DNA of 64,000 nt from an uncultured Sphingomonas sp. (GCF_913777625.1 NZ_CAJYTI010000040.1:1-64000); one strand, 5' to 3'. Counted from the first letter of the stretch, positions 26,078-34,541 are shown. Notes: generated by a model from the letters alone, not told the origin. Program-made: numbers and translations.

Positions 26078-27220
26078 ATGACAGATCCCTCCACCCCGCT
26101 CGCACTGTATGTGCATTGGCCGTTCTGCGTGTCCAAATGCCCCTATTGCGACTTCAACAGCCATGTCCGCGAAAGCGTCGACCAGGCGCGGTGGCGCGAT
26201 GCGCTGCTGGCGGATCTGGCACATGAGGCGGCGATGCTGCCGGGGCGGCGGCTCGGCTCGATCTTCTTCGGTGGCGGCACGCCCTCGCTGATGCCGCCTG
26301 CCACGGTCGCGGCGATCCTCGACGCGGCGGAGCGCGCCTGGGGCTTCGAGGACGGCATCGAGATCACGCTGGAGGCGAACCCCTCCTCGGTCGAGGCCGC
26401 GCGATTCGCCGATATCGCGGCGGCCGGCGTCAACCGCGTATCGCTGGGGCTGCAGGCGCTGGACGACGACGCACTGCGCTTCCTTGGCCGCGCACACGGC
26501 GTCGAGGAAGGGCTGGCGGCGCTCGCCACGGCGCAGGCCGCGTTCCGGCGGGTGAGCTTCGACCTGATCTATGCCCGGCCCGGCCAGTCGCTGGAGGCCT
26601 GGGAAGCCGAGTTGCGCCGCGCGATCGGCTTCGGCACCGAGCATCTCTCGCTCTATCAGCTCACCATCGAGCCGGGCACCCGCTTTGCCACGCTTGCCGC
26701 CAAGGGCGAGCTGACCATCCCCGATGCCGATACGGGCGCCGACCTGTTCGAGACGACGCGCGCGATCACCGCGGCGGCGGGCCTGCCGGCCTACGAGATT
26801 TCCAACCATGCCCGGCCCGGCGCCGAGAGCCGGCACAACCTCACCTATTGGCGCTACCGCGACTATGCGGGAATCGGCCCTGGCGCGCATGGACGGCGCG
26901 GCGGGCTGGCCACGCTCCGCCACAAGAAGCCGGAGAACTGGCTGGCCGCGCTCGACCGCAACGGCCACGGCATGGAGCGCGAGGACGTGCTCGATCCGCA
27001 GGACCGCGCGACCGAAGCGCTGCTGATGGGGCTGCGCATCGCCGAGGGCATCGACCTCGACCGCGTCGCGGAACTGGGCGGCGGCACCGCACCGATCGAC
27101 GGCGCCGCGCTGAATCGGCTGGTGCGCCTGGGCCTCGCCGAACGCGACGGCTGCCGGCTGCGAGTCACCGAAGCCGGCATGCCCGTGCTGGAAGCCATCC
27201 TGCGCGAGCTGGTGGCCTGA
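26078..27220 (+). CDS. hemW: Radical SAM protein HemW (heme chaperone family)
   Basis: A 380-residue radical-SAM protein. The 4Fe-4S motif CxxxCxxC is at Cys 17, 21 and 24 (FCVSKCPYC), followed by the SAM-binding SIFFGGGTPSLMP. HemN-like features follow (VNRVSLGLQAL, then LYQLTIEPGTRF). The length and the single CxxxCxxC start, without the HemN N-terminal extension, favour HemW, which delivers heme, over true coproporphyrinogen III dehydrogenase. ATG 26078 is preferred to TTG 26069. In many bacteria it neighbours a RdgB-type gene; here it follows tRNA-Gly. Confidence 0.92.
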   Translation: MTDPSTPLALYVHWPFCVSKCPYCDFNSHVRESVDQARWRDALLADLAHEAAMLPGRRLGSIFFGGGTPSLMPPATVAAILDAAERAWGFEDGIEITLEANPSSVEAARFADIAAAGVNRVSLGLQALDDDALRFLGRAHGVEEGLAALATAQAAFRRVSFDLIYARPGQSLEAWEAELRRAIGFGTEHLSLYQLTIEPGTRFATLAAKGELTIPDADTGADLFETTRAITAAAGLPAYEISNHARPGAESRHNLTYWRYRDYAGIGPGAHGRRGGLATLRHKKPENWLAALDRNGHGMEREDVLDPQDRATEALLMGLRIAEGIDLDRVAELGGGTAPIDGAALNRLVRLGLAERDGCRLRVTEAGMPVLEAILRELVA

Positions 27221-27227
27221 ACCCCTG

Positions 27228-27319
27228 CCGTCCTCCCGGCGAACGCTGGGATCTCTCGCAGAAGCGCGGCATCCGCGTCGCCCGGCCCCAAGGAGACCCC
27301 GGCTTGCGCTGGGGTGACG
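27228..27319. repeat. Paired palindromic repeat (type A), copy 2
   Basis: Inverted arms CCGGCGAACGCTGGGATCTC and GAGACCCCGGCTTGCGCTGG, the second ending GGGTGACGC, lie between convergent hemW and the LpoA-like gene. The inner spacer is about 40 bp. Confidence 0.75.
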
Positions 27320-27334
27320 CCTGGTGGAGGTTGC

Positions 27335-28534
27335 TCAGTCGGCGCTGGCAGGTGCTGCCGACACCGTCACGATCGTGCCGTCGCGCACTTCCTGCACCTC
27401 CAGCGCGCGGGCGGCGATGCCGTCGCGACCGAAGCGGAAGGCACCGTCGACCCCGCCGAAATCATGGTCGACCAGCATCGATGCCGGGAAATCGGTGTTG
27501 GTCTTCCACTCGCGGGCGATCCGCACCGTCAGCAGCACCGCATCATAGCCCAGCGCCGAGAGGCGATAGGGCGCCGCGCCGAAGCGCGTCCGGTACTTCA
27601 CCGCATATTGGCGATACACATTGTCCGGCACGCTGGCGAACCACGATCCGTTGAGCACCGGCCGGGTGGCGATCGCCGAATCGGTGTTCCACAGCTCGGT
27701 GCCGAGCACCCGCGCCGACTTGCCGGCGGCCGAGCGGCGGAGCACCGGCACCGCGACCGTCGCCGACCCGGCGCTGCCCGCGATCAGGATCGCCTGGTAG
27801 GGCACCCCCGAAAGCTTGGCGATCGCGCTGTTCATCGAACCCGGCCGGGCATCGTAATTGTGCATCGCCAGCACCTTGCCGCCGGCGCTCTCCACCGCGC
27901 GGAGGAAGGCGGTGGAGGCACGCTGCCCATAGACGCCCGAGGGGATCAGCCCGGCGAACTGGGTGATGCCGTTGCCCTTGGCATACTCGACGACGCGCTC
28001 GATCGACTGGGCCGGCGAATAGCCGAGCAGATACACGCCGCCGCCCGCCGCACTGGCGTCGTTGGAGAAGCTGAGCACCGGCACCCGCGCCTTGCGGGCG
28101 GCGGGCGCCACGGCGCGGGCGTCCTCGGCCAGCAAGGGACCGAGGATCAGCTTGTTGCCCTCGGCGATGGCGCGCTCGGCCGCGGCCAGCGCACCGCCCG
28201 GACCGGCAGTGTCATAGCTGGTGATGCGGATCGCATCGGTATTGGTGTCGAGGATCGCCAGCTGCGTCGCGTTCTGCAGCGAGCGGCCGACGCCGGCATT
28301 GGGGCCGCTCAATGGCACCAGCAGCGCGACGCGGTGGCGGGCGACATCCTGGGGCAGGCCTTGGGTGATCGGCGTGCTCGGCTTCTCGGCCGGGCGCTCG
28401 ATCGGCGCCGGCGGTGCCGGCGGCGGCCCGCCGCGCGGCGCGACGCAGGCGCTGGCCAGCAGGGTGAGACCGGGTACGGCCAAACGGAGGAACGCGAAGC
28501 GTCCCGGTTGCGATCTGCCGCTGCCCTCTGCCAT
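27335..28534 (-). CDS. Penicillin-binding protein activator (LpoA-like) lipoprotein
   Basis: A 399-residue protein with a signal sequence and lipobox LLASAC (Cys 30), followed by a Pro-rich linker (GGPPPAPPAPIERP). The rest has the periplasmic-binding-protein type 1 fold used by LpoA C-terminal domains and branched-chain amino-acid binding proteins (RVALLVPLSGPNAGVGRSL, then LILGPLLAEDARAVAP). It starts 11 bp from rsmI on the opposite strand; the lpoA-rsmI-yraN arrangement is known in other Proteobacteria, which supports a peptidoglycan-synthesis role. Direct PBP activation is inference. Confidence 0.82.
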   Translation of the reverse strand: MAEGSGRSQPGRFAFLRLAVPGLTLLASACVAPRGGPPPAPPAPIERPAEKPSTPITQGLPQDVARHRVALLVPLSGPNAGVGRSLQNATQLAILDTNTDAIRITSYDTAGPGGALAAAERAIAEGNKLILGPLLAEDARAVAPAARKARVPVLSFSNDASAAGGGVYLLGYSPAQSIERVVEYAKGNGITQFAGLIPSGVYGQRASTAFLRAVESAGGKVLAMHNYDARPGSMNSAIAKLSGVPYQAILIAGSAGSATVAVPVLRRSAAGKSARVLGTELWNTDSAIATRPVLNGSWFASVPDNVYRQYAVKYRTRFGAAPYRLSALGYDAVLLTVRIAREWKTNTDFPASMLVDHDFGGVDGAFRFGRDGIAARALEVQEVRDGTIVTVSAAPASAD

Positions 28535-28545
28535 GACTCTCCCCG

Positions 28546-29379
28546 ATGGAACCTACACTTGCGCCCGGCCTCTATATCGTCGCCACTCCGATCGGCAATC
28601 TCGGTGACCTGTCGCCGCGCGCCAGCATGATACTCTCTCAAGCCGATGTGGTTGCAGTGGAAGACAGCCGGGTGACCGCCGGCCTGCTCCGCCACATCGG
28701 GGTGAAGCGACCGATGCAGCCCTATCACGACCATAATGCCGATGCGGTGCGCCCCGGCCTGATCGCGCGGATGGGCAGCGAGGCGGTGGCGCTGGTCTCG
28801 GACGCAGGCACCCCGCTGATCTCGGATCCCGGCTACAAGCTGGTCCGCGACGCCCGCGCCGCCGGCCACACGGTGGTGACGATCCCCGGCCCCTGCGCCG
28901 CCATCGCTGCGCTGACGCTGGCCGGGCTGCCGACCGATCGCTTCTTCTTCCTCGGCTTCCTGCCGAGCAAGGCCCATGCGCGGGCCGAGGCGATTGCCGA
29001 GGTGGCCGCGATCAAGGCGACGCTGGTGCTGTACGAATCGGGCCCGCGCCTCTCGGCCTGCCTGTCGGCCCTCGCCCAGGGACTGGGCGACCGCGAGGCC
29101 GGCGTGGCGCGCGAGATCACCAAGAAGTTCGAGGAATGCGTCACCGGCACCCTCTCCACCCTCGCCGCCCGCTATGCCGAGGCGCCGCCCAGGGGCGAGA
29201 TCGTCATCCTCGTCGGCCCGCCGGGCGAGGCGCCGCCCGCGACGCTCGAAGACGGCGAGGCCGCGCTGGTGGAAGCGCTCACCCGCCTGCCCGCCTCCAA
29301 GGCGGCGGGCGAGGTCGCCAAGAAGCTGGGGCTCGATCGCAAGGCACTCTACGCCCGGGCGATGGAGCTGAAGGGGTGA
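28546..29379 (+). CDS. rsmI: 16S rRNA (cytidine 1402-2'-O)-methyltransferase
   Basis: RsmI modifies C1402 in the ribosomal decoding centre. The 277-residue tetrapyrrole-methylase-fold protein has the expected N-terminus (GLYIVATPIGNLGDLSPRA), the ADVVAVEDSRVTAGLL stretch and the GTPLISDPGYKLV loop. A C-terminal helical extension ends LGLDRKALYARAMELKG. It starts 11 bp from the divergent LpoA-like gene and is followed by a type B repeat and the yraN homologue. Confidence 0.94.
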   Translation: MEPTLAPGLYIVATPIGNLGDLSPRASMILSQADVVAVEDSRVTAGLLRHIGVKRPMQPYHDHNADAVRPGLIARMGSEAVALVSDAGTPLISDPGYKLVRDARAAGHTVVTIPGPCAAIAALTLAGLPTDRFFFLGFLPSKAHARAEAIAEVAAIKATLVLYESGPRLSACLSALAQGLGDREAGVAREITKKFEECVTGTLSTLAARYAEAPPRGEIVILVGPPGEAPPATLEDGEAALVEALTRLPASKAAGEVAKKLGLDRKALYARAMELKG

Positions 29380-29401
29380 CCTCCCGCCCTCCCCTCCCCA
29401 T

Positions 29402-29500
29402 CGTCATCCCCGCGAAGGCGAGGATCCATTGGGGTCGCCGGCTCGGTTCCTTCCCCCCGCGTCACGGCGAACGGATTCCCGCCTTCGCGGGAATGACGAT
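29402..29500. repeat. Paired palindromic repeat (type B), copy 2
   Basis: Arms CGTCATCCCCGCGAAGGCGA and TTCCCGCCTTCGCGGGAATG are inverted and about 55 bp apart. The unit lies between rsmI and yraN, which read in the same direction. Confidence 0.8.
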
Positions 29501-29527
29501 GGATTTTGCGGCGAAGGGCGGGACCAG

Positions 29528-29887
29528 ATGAAAAGCCCCAGGCGCCAGGCCGCCGAGCTGCGCGGCCGCGACGGCGAGCGCCGCGCCGCCTGGTGGCTGT
29601 GGCTGCGCGGCTGGCACATCCTCGACCAGCGGGTGCGCACGCCGGCGGGCGAGGTCGATATCGTCGCACGGCGCGGCAAGCTCGTCGCGTTCGTCGAGGT
29701 GAAGACGCGGAAAACCGCCGCCGAACTCGATTTCGCGATCGACGAGCGTCGCCTCGCCCGGGTCGCCGCTGCCGCCGAACTGCTGATGCCGCGCTATGCA
29801 GGGCCGGGCGATGACATCCGAGTCGACGTGATCCTCATTGCCCCGCGGGCGCTGCCTCGCCATATCGAGAACGCCTGGATCGGGTGA
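29528..29887 (+). CDS. yraN: YraN/UPF0102 family protein (restriction-endonuclease-like fold)
   Basis: A 119-residue protein. The conserved UPF0102 block is intact: GYGYYLLGRG-type start replaced by RRAAWWLWLRGWHILDQR, then GEVDIVARRGKLVAFVEVKT, which carries the D...ExK pattern of PD-(D/E)xK nucleases. The biological substrate is not established. ATG 29528 is used. The position between rsmI and gshB fits conserved alphaproteobacterial order. Function beyond nuclease-like fold is not claimed. Confidence 0.9.
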   Translation: MKSPRRQAAELRGRDGERRAAWWLWLRGWHILDQRVRTPAGEVDIVARRGKLVAFVEVKTRKTAAELDFAIDERRLARVAAAAELLMPRYAGPGDDIRVDVILIAPRALPRHIENAWIG

Positions 29888-29918
29888 CGTAGCCCGACAA
29901 CACACTCTCGGAGGCTAC

Positions 29919-30875
29919 ATGTCGCTTACCGTCGCCGTGCAGATGGACCCGCTCGATTCGATCAACATCGCGGGCGACTCGACCTTCGCGCTGATGCTTT
30001 CGGCCCAGGCGCGCGGCCACCGGCTGTTCCATTATGCGCCCGAAGACCTCAACTACAGCGCCGGCCGTGTCTGGACTAGGGCGCACCCGGTGACGGTGCA
30101 GCGCGTCGCCGGCGACCATTTCAGCTTCGGCGAGCCCGTGAAGCTCGATCTCGGCGACGAGGCCAATGTCGTGCTGATGCGGCAGGACCCGCCGTTCGAC
30201 CTGGGCTACATCACCGCCACCCACCTGCTCGAGCGCATCGCCGACCGCACCCTGGTGGTCAACGACCCTGCGCAGGTCCGCAACGCGCCCGAGAAGGTGT
30301 GGGTGCTCGATTTCGCGCAGTTCATGCCGCCCACCTTGGTCACCCGCTCGGTCGACGAGGCCAAGGCGTTCCTCGCCGAGCATGGCGAGATCGTCGTCAA
30401 GCCGCTGCACGGCAATGGCGGCAAGGCGATCTTCAAGATCGGCCGCGACGGCGCCAACCTCTCCTCGCTGATCGAGGTGTTCAACACCGCCTATCGCGAG
30501 CCGCACATGGTGCAGGCCTTCCTTCCCGACATCGTCAAGGGCGACAAGCGCATCGTGCTGGTCGACGGCGAGGTGGCCGGCGCGATCAACCGGCTGCCGG
30601 GCGAGGGCGAGATCCGCTCCAACCTCGCGGTCGGCGGATCGGCGGCGAAAACCGAGCTGACGCCGCGCGAGCAGGAAATCTGCGCCGTGCTCGCGCCGGA
30701 ACTCAAGAAGCGCGGGCTCCTTTTCGTCGGTATCGACGTTATCGGCGGACAATGGCTGACCGAAATCAACGTCACTTCGCCCACGGGCATCGTCGCGATC
30801 GACCGCTTCAACGGCACCGATACGGCGGGCATGATCTGGGATGCGATCGAGCGCCGGGTCGCCGCGCGCGGCTGA
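29919..30875 (+). CDS. gshB: Glutathione synthase
   Basis: ATP-grasp enzyme joining gamma-glutamylcysteine and glycine. The 318-residue length is standard. The N-terminus MSLTVAVQMDPLDSINIAGD is diagnostic, and the ATP-grasp marks are EIVVKPLHGNGGKAIFKI and INVTSPTGIVAIDRF. The GGAGGC before ATG 29919 is a good ribosome binding site. It follows the yraN homologue by 31 bp and precedes a DedA gene by 15 bp, suggesting co-transcription. Confidence 0.96.
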   Translation: MSLTVAVQMDPLDSINIAGDSTFALMLSAQARGHRLFHYAPEDLNYSAGRVWTRAHPVTVQRVAGDHFSFGEPVKLDLGDEANVVLMRQDPPFDLGYITATHLLERIADRTLVVNDPAQVRNAPEKVWVLDFAQFMPPTLVTRSVDEAKAFLAEHGEIVVKPLHGNGGKAIFKIGRDGANLSSLIEVFNTAYREPHMVQAFLPDIVKGDKRIVLVDGEVAGAINRLPGEGEIRSNLAVGGSAAKTELTPREQEICAVLAPELKKRGLLFVGIDVIGGQWLTEINVTSPTGIVAIDRFNGTDTAGMIWDAIERRVAARG

Positions 30876-30890
30876 TCGGGTCCTGACGCG

Positions 30891-31478
30891 ATGGGAGTGG
30901 TACTCGGCTGGGGCTATTGGGGCATCTTCCTGCTGATGGTGCTGGAAAATGTCATTCCCCCGGTCCCGTCCGAGGCGATCATGGGGATGGCGGGCATTGG
31001 TGCGGCGCGCGGGCATTTCGATCCCGTGCTGCTGGTGCTGGTCGGCACGCTGGGCACGGTGGTCGGCAATCTCTTCTGGTGGGAGATCGGGCGGCGGCTC
31101 GGCTATGAGCGGCTGCAGCCCTTTGTCGCGCGCTGGGGTCGCTGGCTGACGGTCGAGTGGCACGATGTCGAGCGGTTCAAGGGCTATTTCGATCGCTGGG
31201 GCGGCCCGACGATCTTCGTGTTCCGCTTCATGCCGTTCGGCCGGACGATCATCTCGCTGCCGGCGGGGCTGATGCACATGCCGTTCTGGCGCTTCTGCCT
31301 CTACACCGCGGTGGGCAGCGCGATCTGGAACGCGGCGCTGGTCGGCGTCGGCTATGGGCTGGGCGCGGCGGTGGCGGAGATCGACCGGTTCGTGACGCCG
31401 GTGATCGTGATCGGCGTGGTCGCGATGCTGGTCTTCTATGTGTGGCGCGTGCTCACCTGGAAGCCGCGGCGGGCGTAA
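30891..31478 (+). CDS. DedA-family inner-membrane protein
   Basis: A 195-residue DedA/SNARE-associated protein. It shows the re-entrant loop motif ENVIPPVPSEAIMGMAG and the second FRFMPFGRTIISLPAGLMHM, both characteristic of DedA transporters involved in lipid-carrier recycling and membrane homeostasis. About five hydrophobic segments are present. The substrate cannot be read from sequence; undecaprenyl phosphate translocation is one established role of family members. It sits 15 bp behind gshB. Confidence 0.9.
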   Translation: MGVVLGWGYWGIFLLMVLENVIPPVPSEAIMGMAGIGAARGHFDPVLLVLVGTLGTVVGNLFWWEIGRRLGYERLQPFVARWGRWLTVEWHDVERFKGYFDRWGGPTIFVFRFMPFGRTIISLPAGLMHMPFWRFCLYTAVGSAIWNAALVGVGYGLGAAVAEIDRFVTPVIVIGVVAMLVFYVWRVLTWKPRRA

Positions 31479-31497
31479 GCGCAATCCGGCCACCGGC

Positions 31498-31588
31498 CGT
31501 CATCCCAGCGAACGCTGGGATCTCCCATTGGTTGCTGCGACGGTGGGGCGCTACTGCATGAGATCCCAACGTTCGCTGGGATGACGGG
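31498..31588. repeat. Paired palindromic repeat (type A), copy 3
   Basis: Arms GTCATCCCAGCGAACGCTGG and CCCAACGTTCGCTGGGATGA form an inverted pair with ATCTCCC...TGAGAT on the inner side. It lies between the convergent dedA and xerC genes. Confidence 0.85.
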
Positions 31589-31599
31589 TGGGGTGGCGA

Positions 31600-32493
31600 T
31601 CATGCGCGCGGATGCGCCGCCCGATACACGTCCAGCAGATGCGCGGCATCGACCGCCGTATAGACCTGCGTCGAACTCAGGCTGGCATGGCCGAGCAGTT
31701 CCTGCAGCGCCCGCAGGTCCGCGCCGCGGCCGAGCAAATGGGTCGCGAAGCTGTGCCGGAGCGCGTGCGGCGTGGTGCGATCCGACAGGCCCAGGCTGGT
31801 CCGGGCGGATCGCACCGCCTTGCGGATCGCGCCCGGCGGCAGCGGCCCGCCCTTGGCGCCGCGGAACAGCGGCAGGTCGCGCGCGGTGCCCCAAGGGCAG
31901 GCGGCGACATAGGCCTCGATCGCGCCGCGGACTTCCGGCAGCAGCGGCACGTCGCGGGTCTTGTCACGCTTGCCGGTGACGCGGAGCGTGGCGCCGAGCG
32001 GCAGCACCGCGCCGGTGAGCGCCACCGCCTCGCCGATGCGCAGGCCGGCGCCGTAGAGCAGCAGCAGCACCGCCCAGTCACGGGCGGCGATCCAGGGTTC
32101 GCTCGCTTCGTCCGACGCCCATTCGGCGAGCGCCACCGCCTCGTGCGGCGCGATCGGGCGCGGCAGGCCCTTCTTCACCTTGGGGCCGCGCACCCGGGGC
32201 ATCTGGGCGTCGTCGCCCCCGGCAAATTTCAGGAAGGCGCGCACGGCGGAAAGCTCGCGCGCGGCCGAGCTGTTCGACAGGCCCTCGTCGCGGCGCACCG
32301 AGAGGTAGGCACGCAGATCGGCCGCGCTGACCTTGGCGAGCGCGTCCTGGGCAACCGGGCCGCCCCAATGGCGCTGGAGAAAGGCGAGCAACCGGATCGC
32401 GGTCGCCTCATAGGCACGGATCGTGTGCGGCGACCGCCGCCGGTCGCGGCCGAGATGCTCGCCGAACCGGCGCGGCAGGGGAAGGTCGGTCAT
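31600..32493 (-). CDS. xerC: Tyrosine recombinase XerC
   Basis: A 297-residue tyrosine recombinase resolving chromosome dimers at dif. The catalytic set is complete: Arg in GAGLRIGEAVAL, Lys in TGKRDKTRDVPL, HxxR in HALRHSFATHL, His in ELLGHASLSSTQ and the nucleophile Tyr in QVYTAVD. The N-terminal SAM-like core-binding domain includes SPHTIRAYEATAIRLL. Length and motif spacing match housekeeping XerC rather than an integrase, and no attachment site or phage gene is near. Confidence 0.92.
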   Translation of the reverse strand: MTDLPLPRRFGEHLGRDRRRSPHTIRAYEATAIRLLAFLQRHWGGPVAQDALAKVSAADLRAYLSVRRDEGLSNSSAARELSAVRAFLKFAGGDDAQMPRVRGPKVKKGLPRPIAPHEAVALAEWASDEASEPWIAARDWAVLLLLYGAGLRIGEAVALTGAVLPLGATLRVTGKRDKTRDVPLLPEVRGAIEAYVAACPWGTARDLPLFRGAKGGPLPPGAIRKAVRSARTSLGLSDRTTPHALRHSFATHLLGRGADLRALQELLGHASLSSTQVYTAVDAAHLLDVYRAAHPRA

Positions 32494-32540
32494 GGGTGCG
32501 GCGGCCCCGCGTTGGGCGGAAGCGCTCCAAAGAGACCGTC

Positions 32541-32636
32541 GTCATTCCCGCGAAGGCGGGAATCCATTCGCCCGTGCACTGGGGGAAAGAACCGCTGCAT
32601 CAGCGCCAATGGATCCCCGCCTTCGCGGGGATGGCA
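32541..32636. repeat. Paired palindromic repeat (type B), copy 3
   Basis: Arms GTCATTCCCGCGAAGGCGGG and CCCCGCCTTCGCGGGGATGG are inverted. The spacer contains GGGGGAAAGAACCGCTGCAT and CAGCGCCAATGGAT, nearly the same as the spacer at 55288-55381. Confidence 0.85.
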
Positions 32637-32714
32637 CGGTACCTGGCAGGACGCGGTTGCATTGCACGATCGGGCAACGGCGAGGCCGCAGCGGAGCTCG
32701 AAACTTCCACGTCA

Positions 32715-32809
32715 GCCCCTCCCTCGCCCCGTTTCAGGTAAACCATGCCCCGCATGGTTTAGATCAAGCCGGGGGCTTGATCGACCTGAAACTCGCAAGC
32801 GGGAGGGGC
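32715..32809. repeat. 95-bp nested four-stem (cloverleaf-like) element
   Basis: Four perfect 9-bp stems: GCCCCTCCC (32715-32723) with GGGAGGGGC (32801-32809); GTTTCAGGT (32731-32739) with ACCTGAAAC (32784-32792); hairpin AAACCATGC-CCC-GCATGGTTT (32740-32760); hairpin GATCAAGCC-GGG-GGCTTGATC (32762-32782). It lies just before the end of the transaldolase gene (stop 32820). Confidence 0.88.
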
Positions 32810-32819
32810 AATGCAGTCC

Positions 32820-33473
32820 TCAGCCGATCGTCTGGCCGGTCTTGGCCCAATCGGCCATGAACGCCTCGATCCCCTTGTCGGTCAGCGGGTGCTTGACCAG
32901 CTGCTTGATCACCGCCGGCGGGGCGGTCATCACGTCGGCGCCGATCTTGGCGGCCTGCAGGACGTGGATGGGATGACGAACGCTGGCGACCAGGATCTCG
33001 GTGCCGAAATCGTAATTGTCGTAGATCAGGCGGATGTCTTCGATCAGGTCCATGCCGTCGAAGCCGATGTCGTCATGCCGGCCGACGAAGGGCGAGATGA
33101 AGGTCGCGCCCGCCTTCGCCGCCAGCAAGGCCTGGTTGGCCGAGAAGCAGAGGGTCACGTTGACCATCGTGCCGTCGTCGGTCAGCGCCTTGCATGCCTT
33201 GAGGCCGTCGATCGTCAGCGGCAGCTTGACCGCGACATTGTCGGCGATCTTGCGGACGATCTCCGCCTCGCGCATCATGCCTTCGTAATCCAGCGCGACG
33301 ACCTCGGCCGAAACCGGACCCTCGACGATCGCGCAGATCTCCGCCACGACCTCGAGGAAGTTACGGCCGGACTTGGCGATCAGCGACGGGTTGGTGGTGA
33401 CGCCGTCGAGCAGACCTGCATCGGCAAGGTCGCGAATGTCGTCGATGATGGCGGTGTCGGCGAAGAACTTCAT
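32820..33473 (-). CDS. fsa: Fructose-6-phosphate aldolase / short transaldolase
   Basis: A 217-residue class I aldolase of the TalC/FSA subfamily. It opens MKFFADTAIIDDIRDL with the substrate loop GVTTNPSLIAKSGR. The Schiff-base Lys is at 83 (NVAVKLPLTIDG), and a second loop reads ISPFVGRHDDIGFDG. Short transaldolases of this kind either exchange dihydroxyacetone units in the pentose-phosphate pathway or cleave fructose-6-phosphate; sequence alone does not separate the two reliably. It sits between xerC and priA as in other sphingomonads I recall. Confidence 0.9.
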   Translation of the reverse strand: MKFFADTAIIDDIRDLADAGLLDGVTTNPSLIAKSGRNFLEVVAEICAIVEGPVSAEVVALDYEGMMREAEIVRKIADNVAVKLPLTIDGLKACKALTDDGTMVNVTLCFSANQALLAAKAGATFISPFVGRHDDIGFDGMDLIEDIRLIYDNYDFGTEILVASVRHPIHVLQAAKIGADVMTAPPAVIKQLVKHPLTDKGIEAFMADWAKTGQTIG

Positions 33474-33509
33474 GGCAGCTGGACCTTCCAGTGGAATCTC
33501 GCCGCCCGC

Positions 33510-33944
33510 CTAGCCGACGCGCGCGCGCCGGGCAAACCCCTGATTGCGCGTCCCGTCGCCGCGATCGCCATACACCAGCATGAGCTTGACCTGCGGCTTC
33601 TGCAGCTTGCCCACCGTCACCCGGTAGGTGCCCGGCTCGAGCCGGTAATAGACGATCTTGGCGATCCCTGCGCAGGCAATCGCCTTGCCGAACGACGCCG
33701 TGCGCAGCGGCTTGCCCGATCCGCGCGCAACATCGATCCAGCCGGACTGATCGGCGGCGATGCCGAACGTGCCCGCCTTGCGGATCGTCACCTGCGTCTC
33801 CGCCTTGCCGCTCCTGGCTGCAAGCCTGGTCGCATGGCGGGTATCGAGCCCCTCGCCAATTTGGTCCCAGCCCGTGACGTTGCGTGGAAGCTCGGTGCAT
33901 TGCGGCGGCACCGTCAGCATCAATGCGGCTACGAAGATCAGCAT
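33510..33944 (-). CDS. Small secreted protein, paralogue of the next gene upstream
   Basis: A 144-residue protein with a short hydrophobic N-terminus (MLIFVAALMLTVPPQC). The core AGTFGIAADQSGWIDV and the C-terminal EPGTYRVTVGKL plus VKLMLVYG repeat in the neighbouring protein at 34011-34463. Two cysteines (residue 16 and one in CAGIAKIVYYRL) have counterparts there, suggesting a disulfide in the periplasm. No known domain recognised. The signal peptide is weak and export is an inference. Confidence 0.65.
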   Translation of the reverse strand: MLIFVAALMLTVPPQCTELPRNVTGWDQIGEGLDTRHATRLAARSGKAETQVTIRKAGTFGIAADQSGWIDVARGSGKPLRTASFGKAIACAGIAKIVYYRLEPGTYRVTVGKLQKPQVKLMLVYGDRGDGTRNQGFARRARVG

Positions 33945-34010
33945 CGCCGACTCCCCTGTTCAGCGAGTCGGCGTTCTACCTTCGTTCCATCTTCACAACA
34001 AGTGGAATCT

Positions 34011-34463
34011 TCAGTCCGCGACCAGCATCAGCTTGGCCTTGGCCTGGCCCAGGCCGCTGACCACGGCGCGGTAGCTGCCGGGCGCGAGCTGGAAGCGCAC
34101 GATCTTGCGGATCGTCGAACAATCCGGGCCGTGGCCGTGGGCGACCGATGCGAGCGCCGCGCCGCCTTCCGCCCCCGGCAGCACATCGATCCAGCCGGGC
34201 TGGTCGAGCGCGATGCCATAGGTGCCCGCCTTGGCGACGCGGAAGGCGACGATCGCCGCGCGCCCCGGCTTGGTGCCGGCAGGCAAGCCCTTCAGCGTCG
34301 CGCCGTCCACCGTGTCGAGCGCCACCGCCTTGTCGGTCGCCAGCCTGTCGCCGGGGGTGCTCCAGCCGGCCAGCGGTGCGGGCAGGCTGGCGTCGGGCGC
34401 CTTGCAGGCCGTGGTCGCCTGGGCGGGGACGCTCTGGGCGAGCAGCAGGGCAAGAATGAACAT
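34011..34463 (-). CDS. Small secreted protein, paralogue of its downstream neighbour
   Basis: A 150-residue protein with a short signal sequence (MFILALLLAQSVPAQATTA). The sequence AGTYGIALDQPGWIDVLPG and the end LAPGSYRAVVSGL then AKLMLVAD align with the product at 33510-33944, as does the Cys before IRKIVRFQL. The pair arose by tandem duplication. Function is unknown; the beta-rich pattern and disulfide would suit a periplasmic binding or inhibitor protein, but nothing proves that. It is divergent from priA with 78 bp between starts. Confidence 0.68.
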   Translation of the reverse strand: MFILALLLAQSVPAQATTACKAPDASLPAPLAGWSTPGDRLATDKAVALDTVDGATLKGLPAGTKPGRAAIVAFRVAKAGTYGIALDQPGWIDVLPGAEGGAALASVAHGHGPDCSTIRKIVRFQLAPGSYRAVVSGLGQAKAKLMLVAD

Positions 34464-34541
34464 CGGCGAGCCTCCTGGGAACGACCAACCGGTGATAGGG
34501 GATTCCCGTTCCGCCGAGAATGCCCATATGAGGGGCCGATC

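Noticed and set aside
31600..32493. Phage or island integrase
   Set aside because: Motifs and length fit housekeeping XerC; no tRNA-attachment direct repeat or mobile gene is adjacent.
32811..34541. Long plus-strand open frame reading into priA
   Set aside because: It runs antisense to fsa and the two secreted proteins; the real priA start is ATG 34542, where homology to PriA begins.
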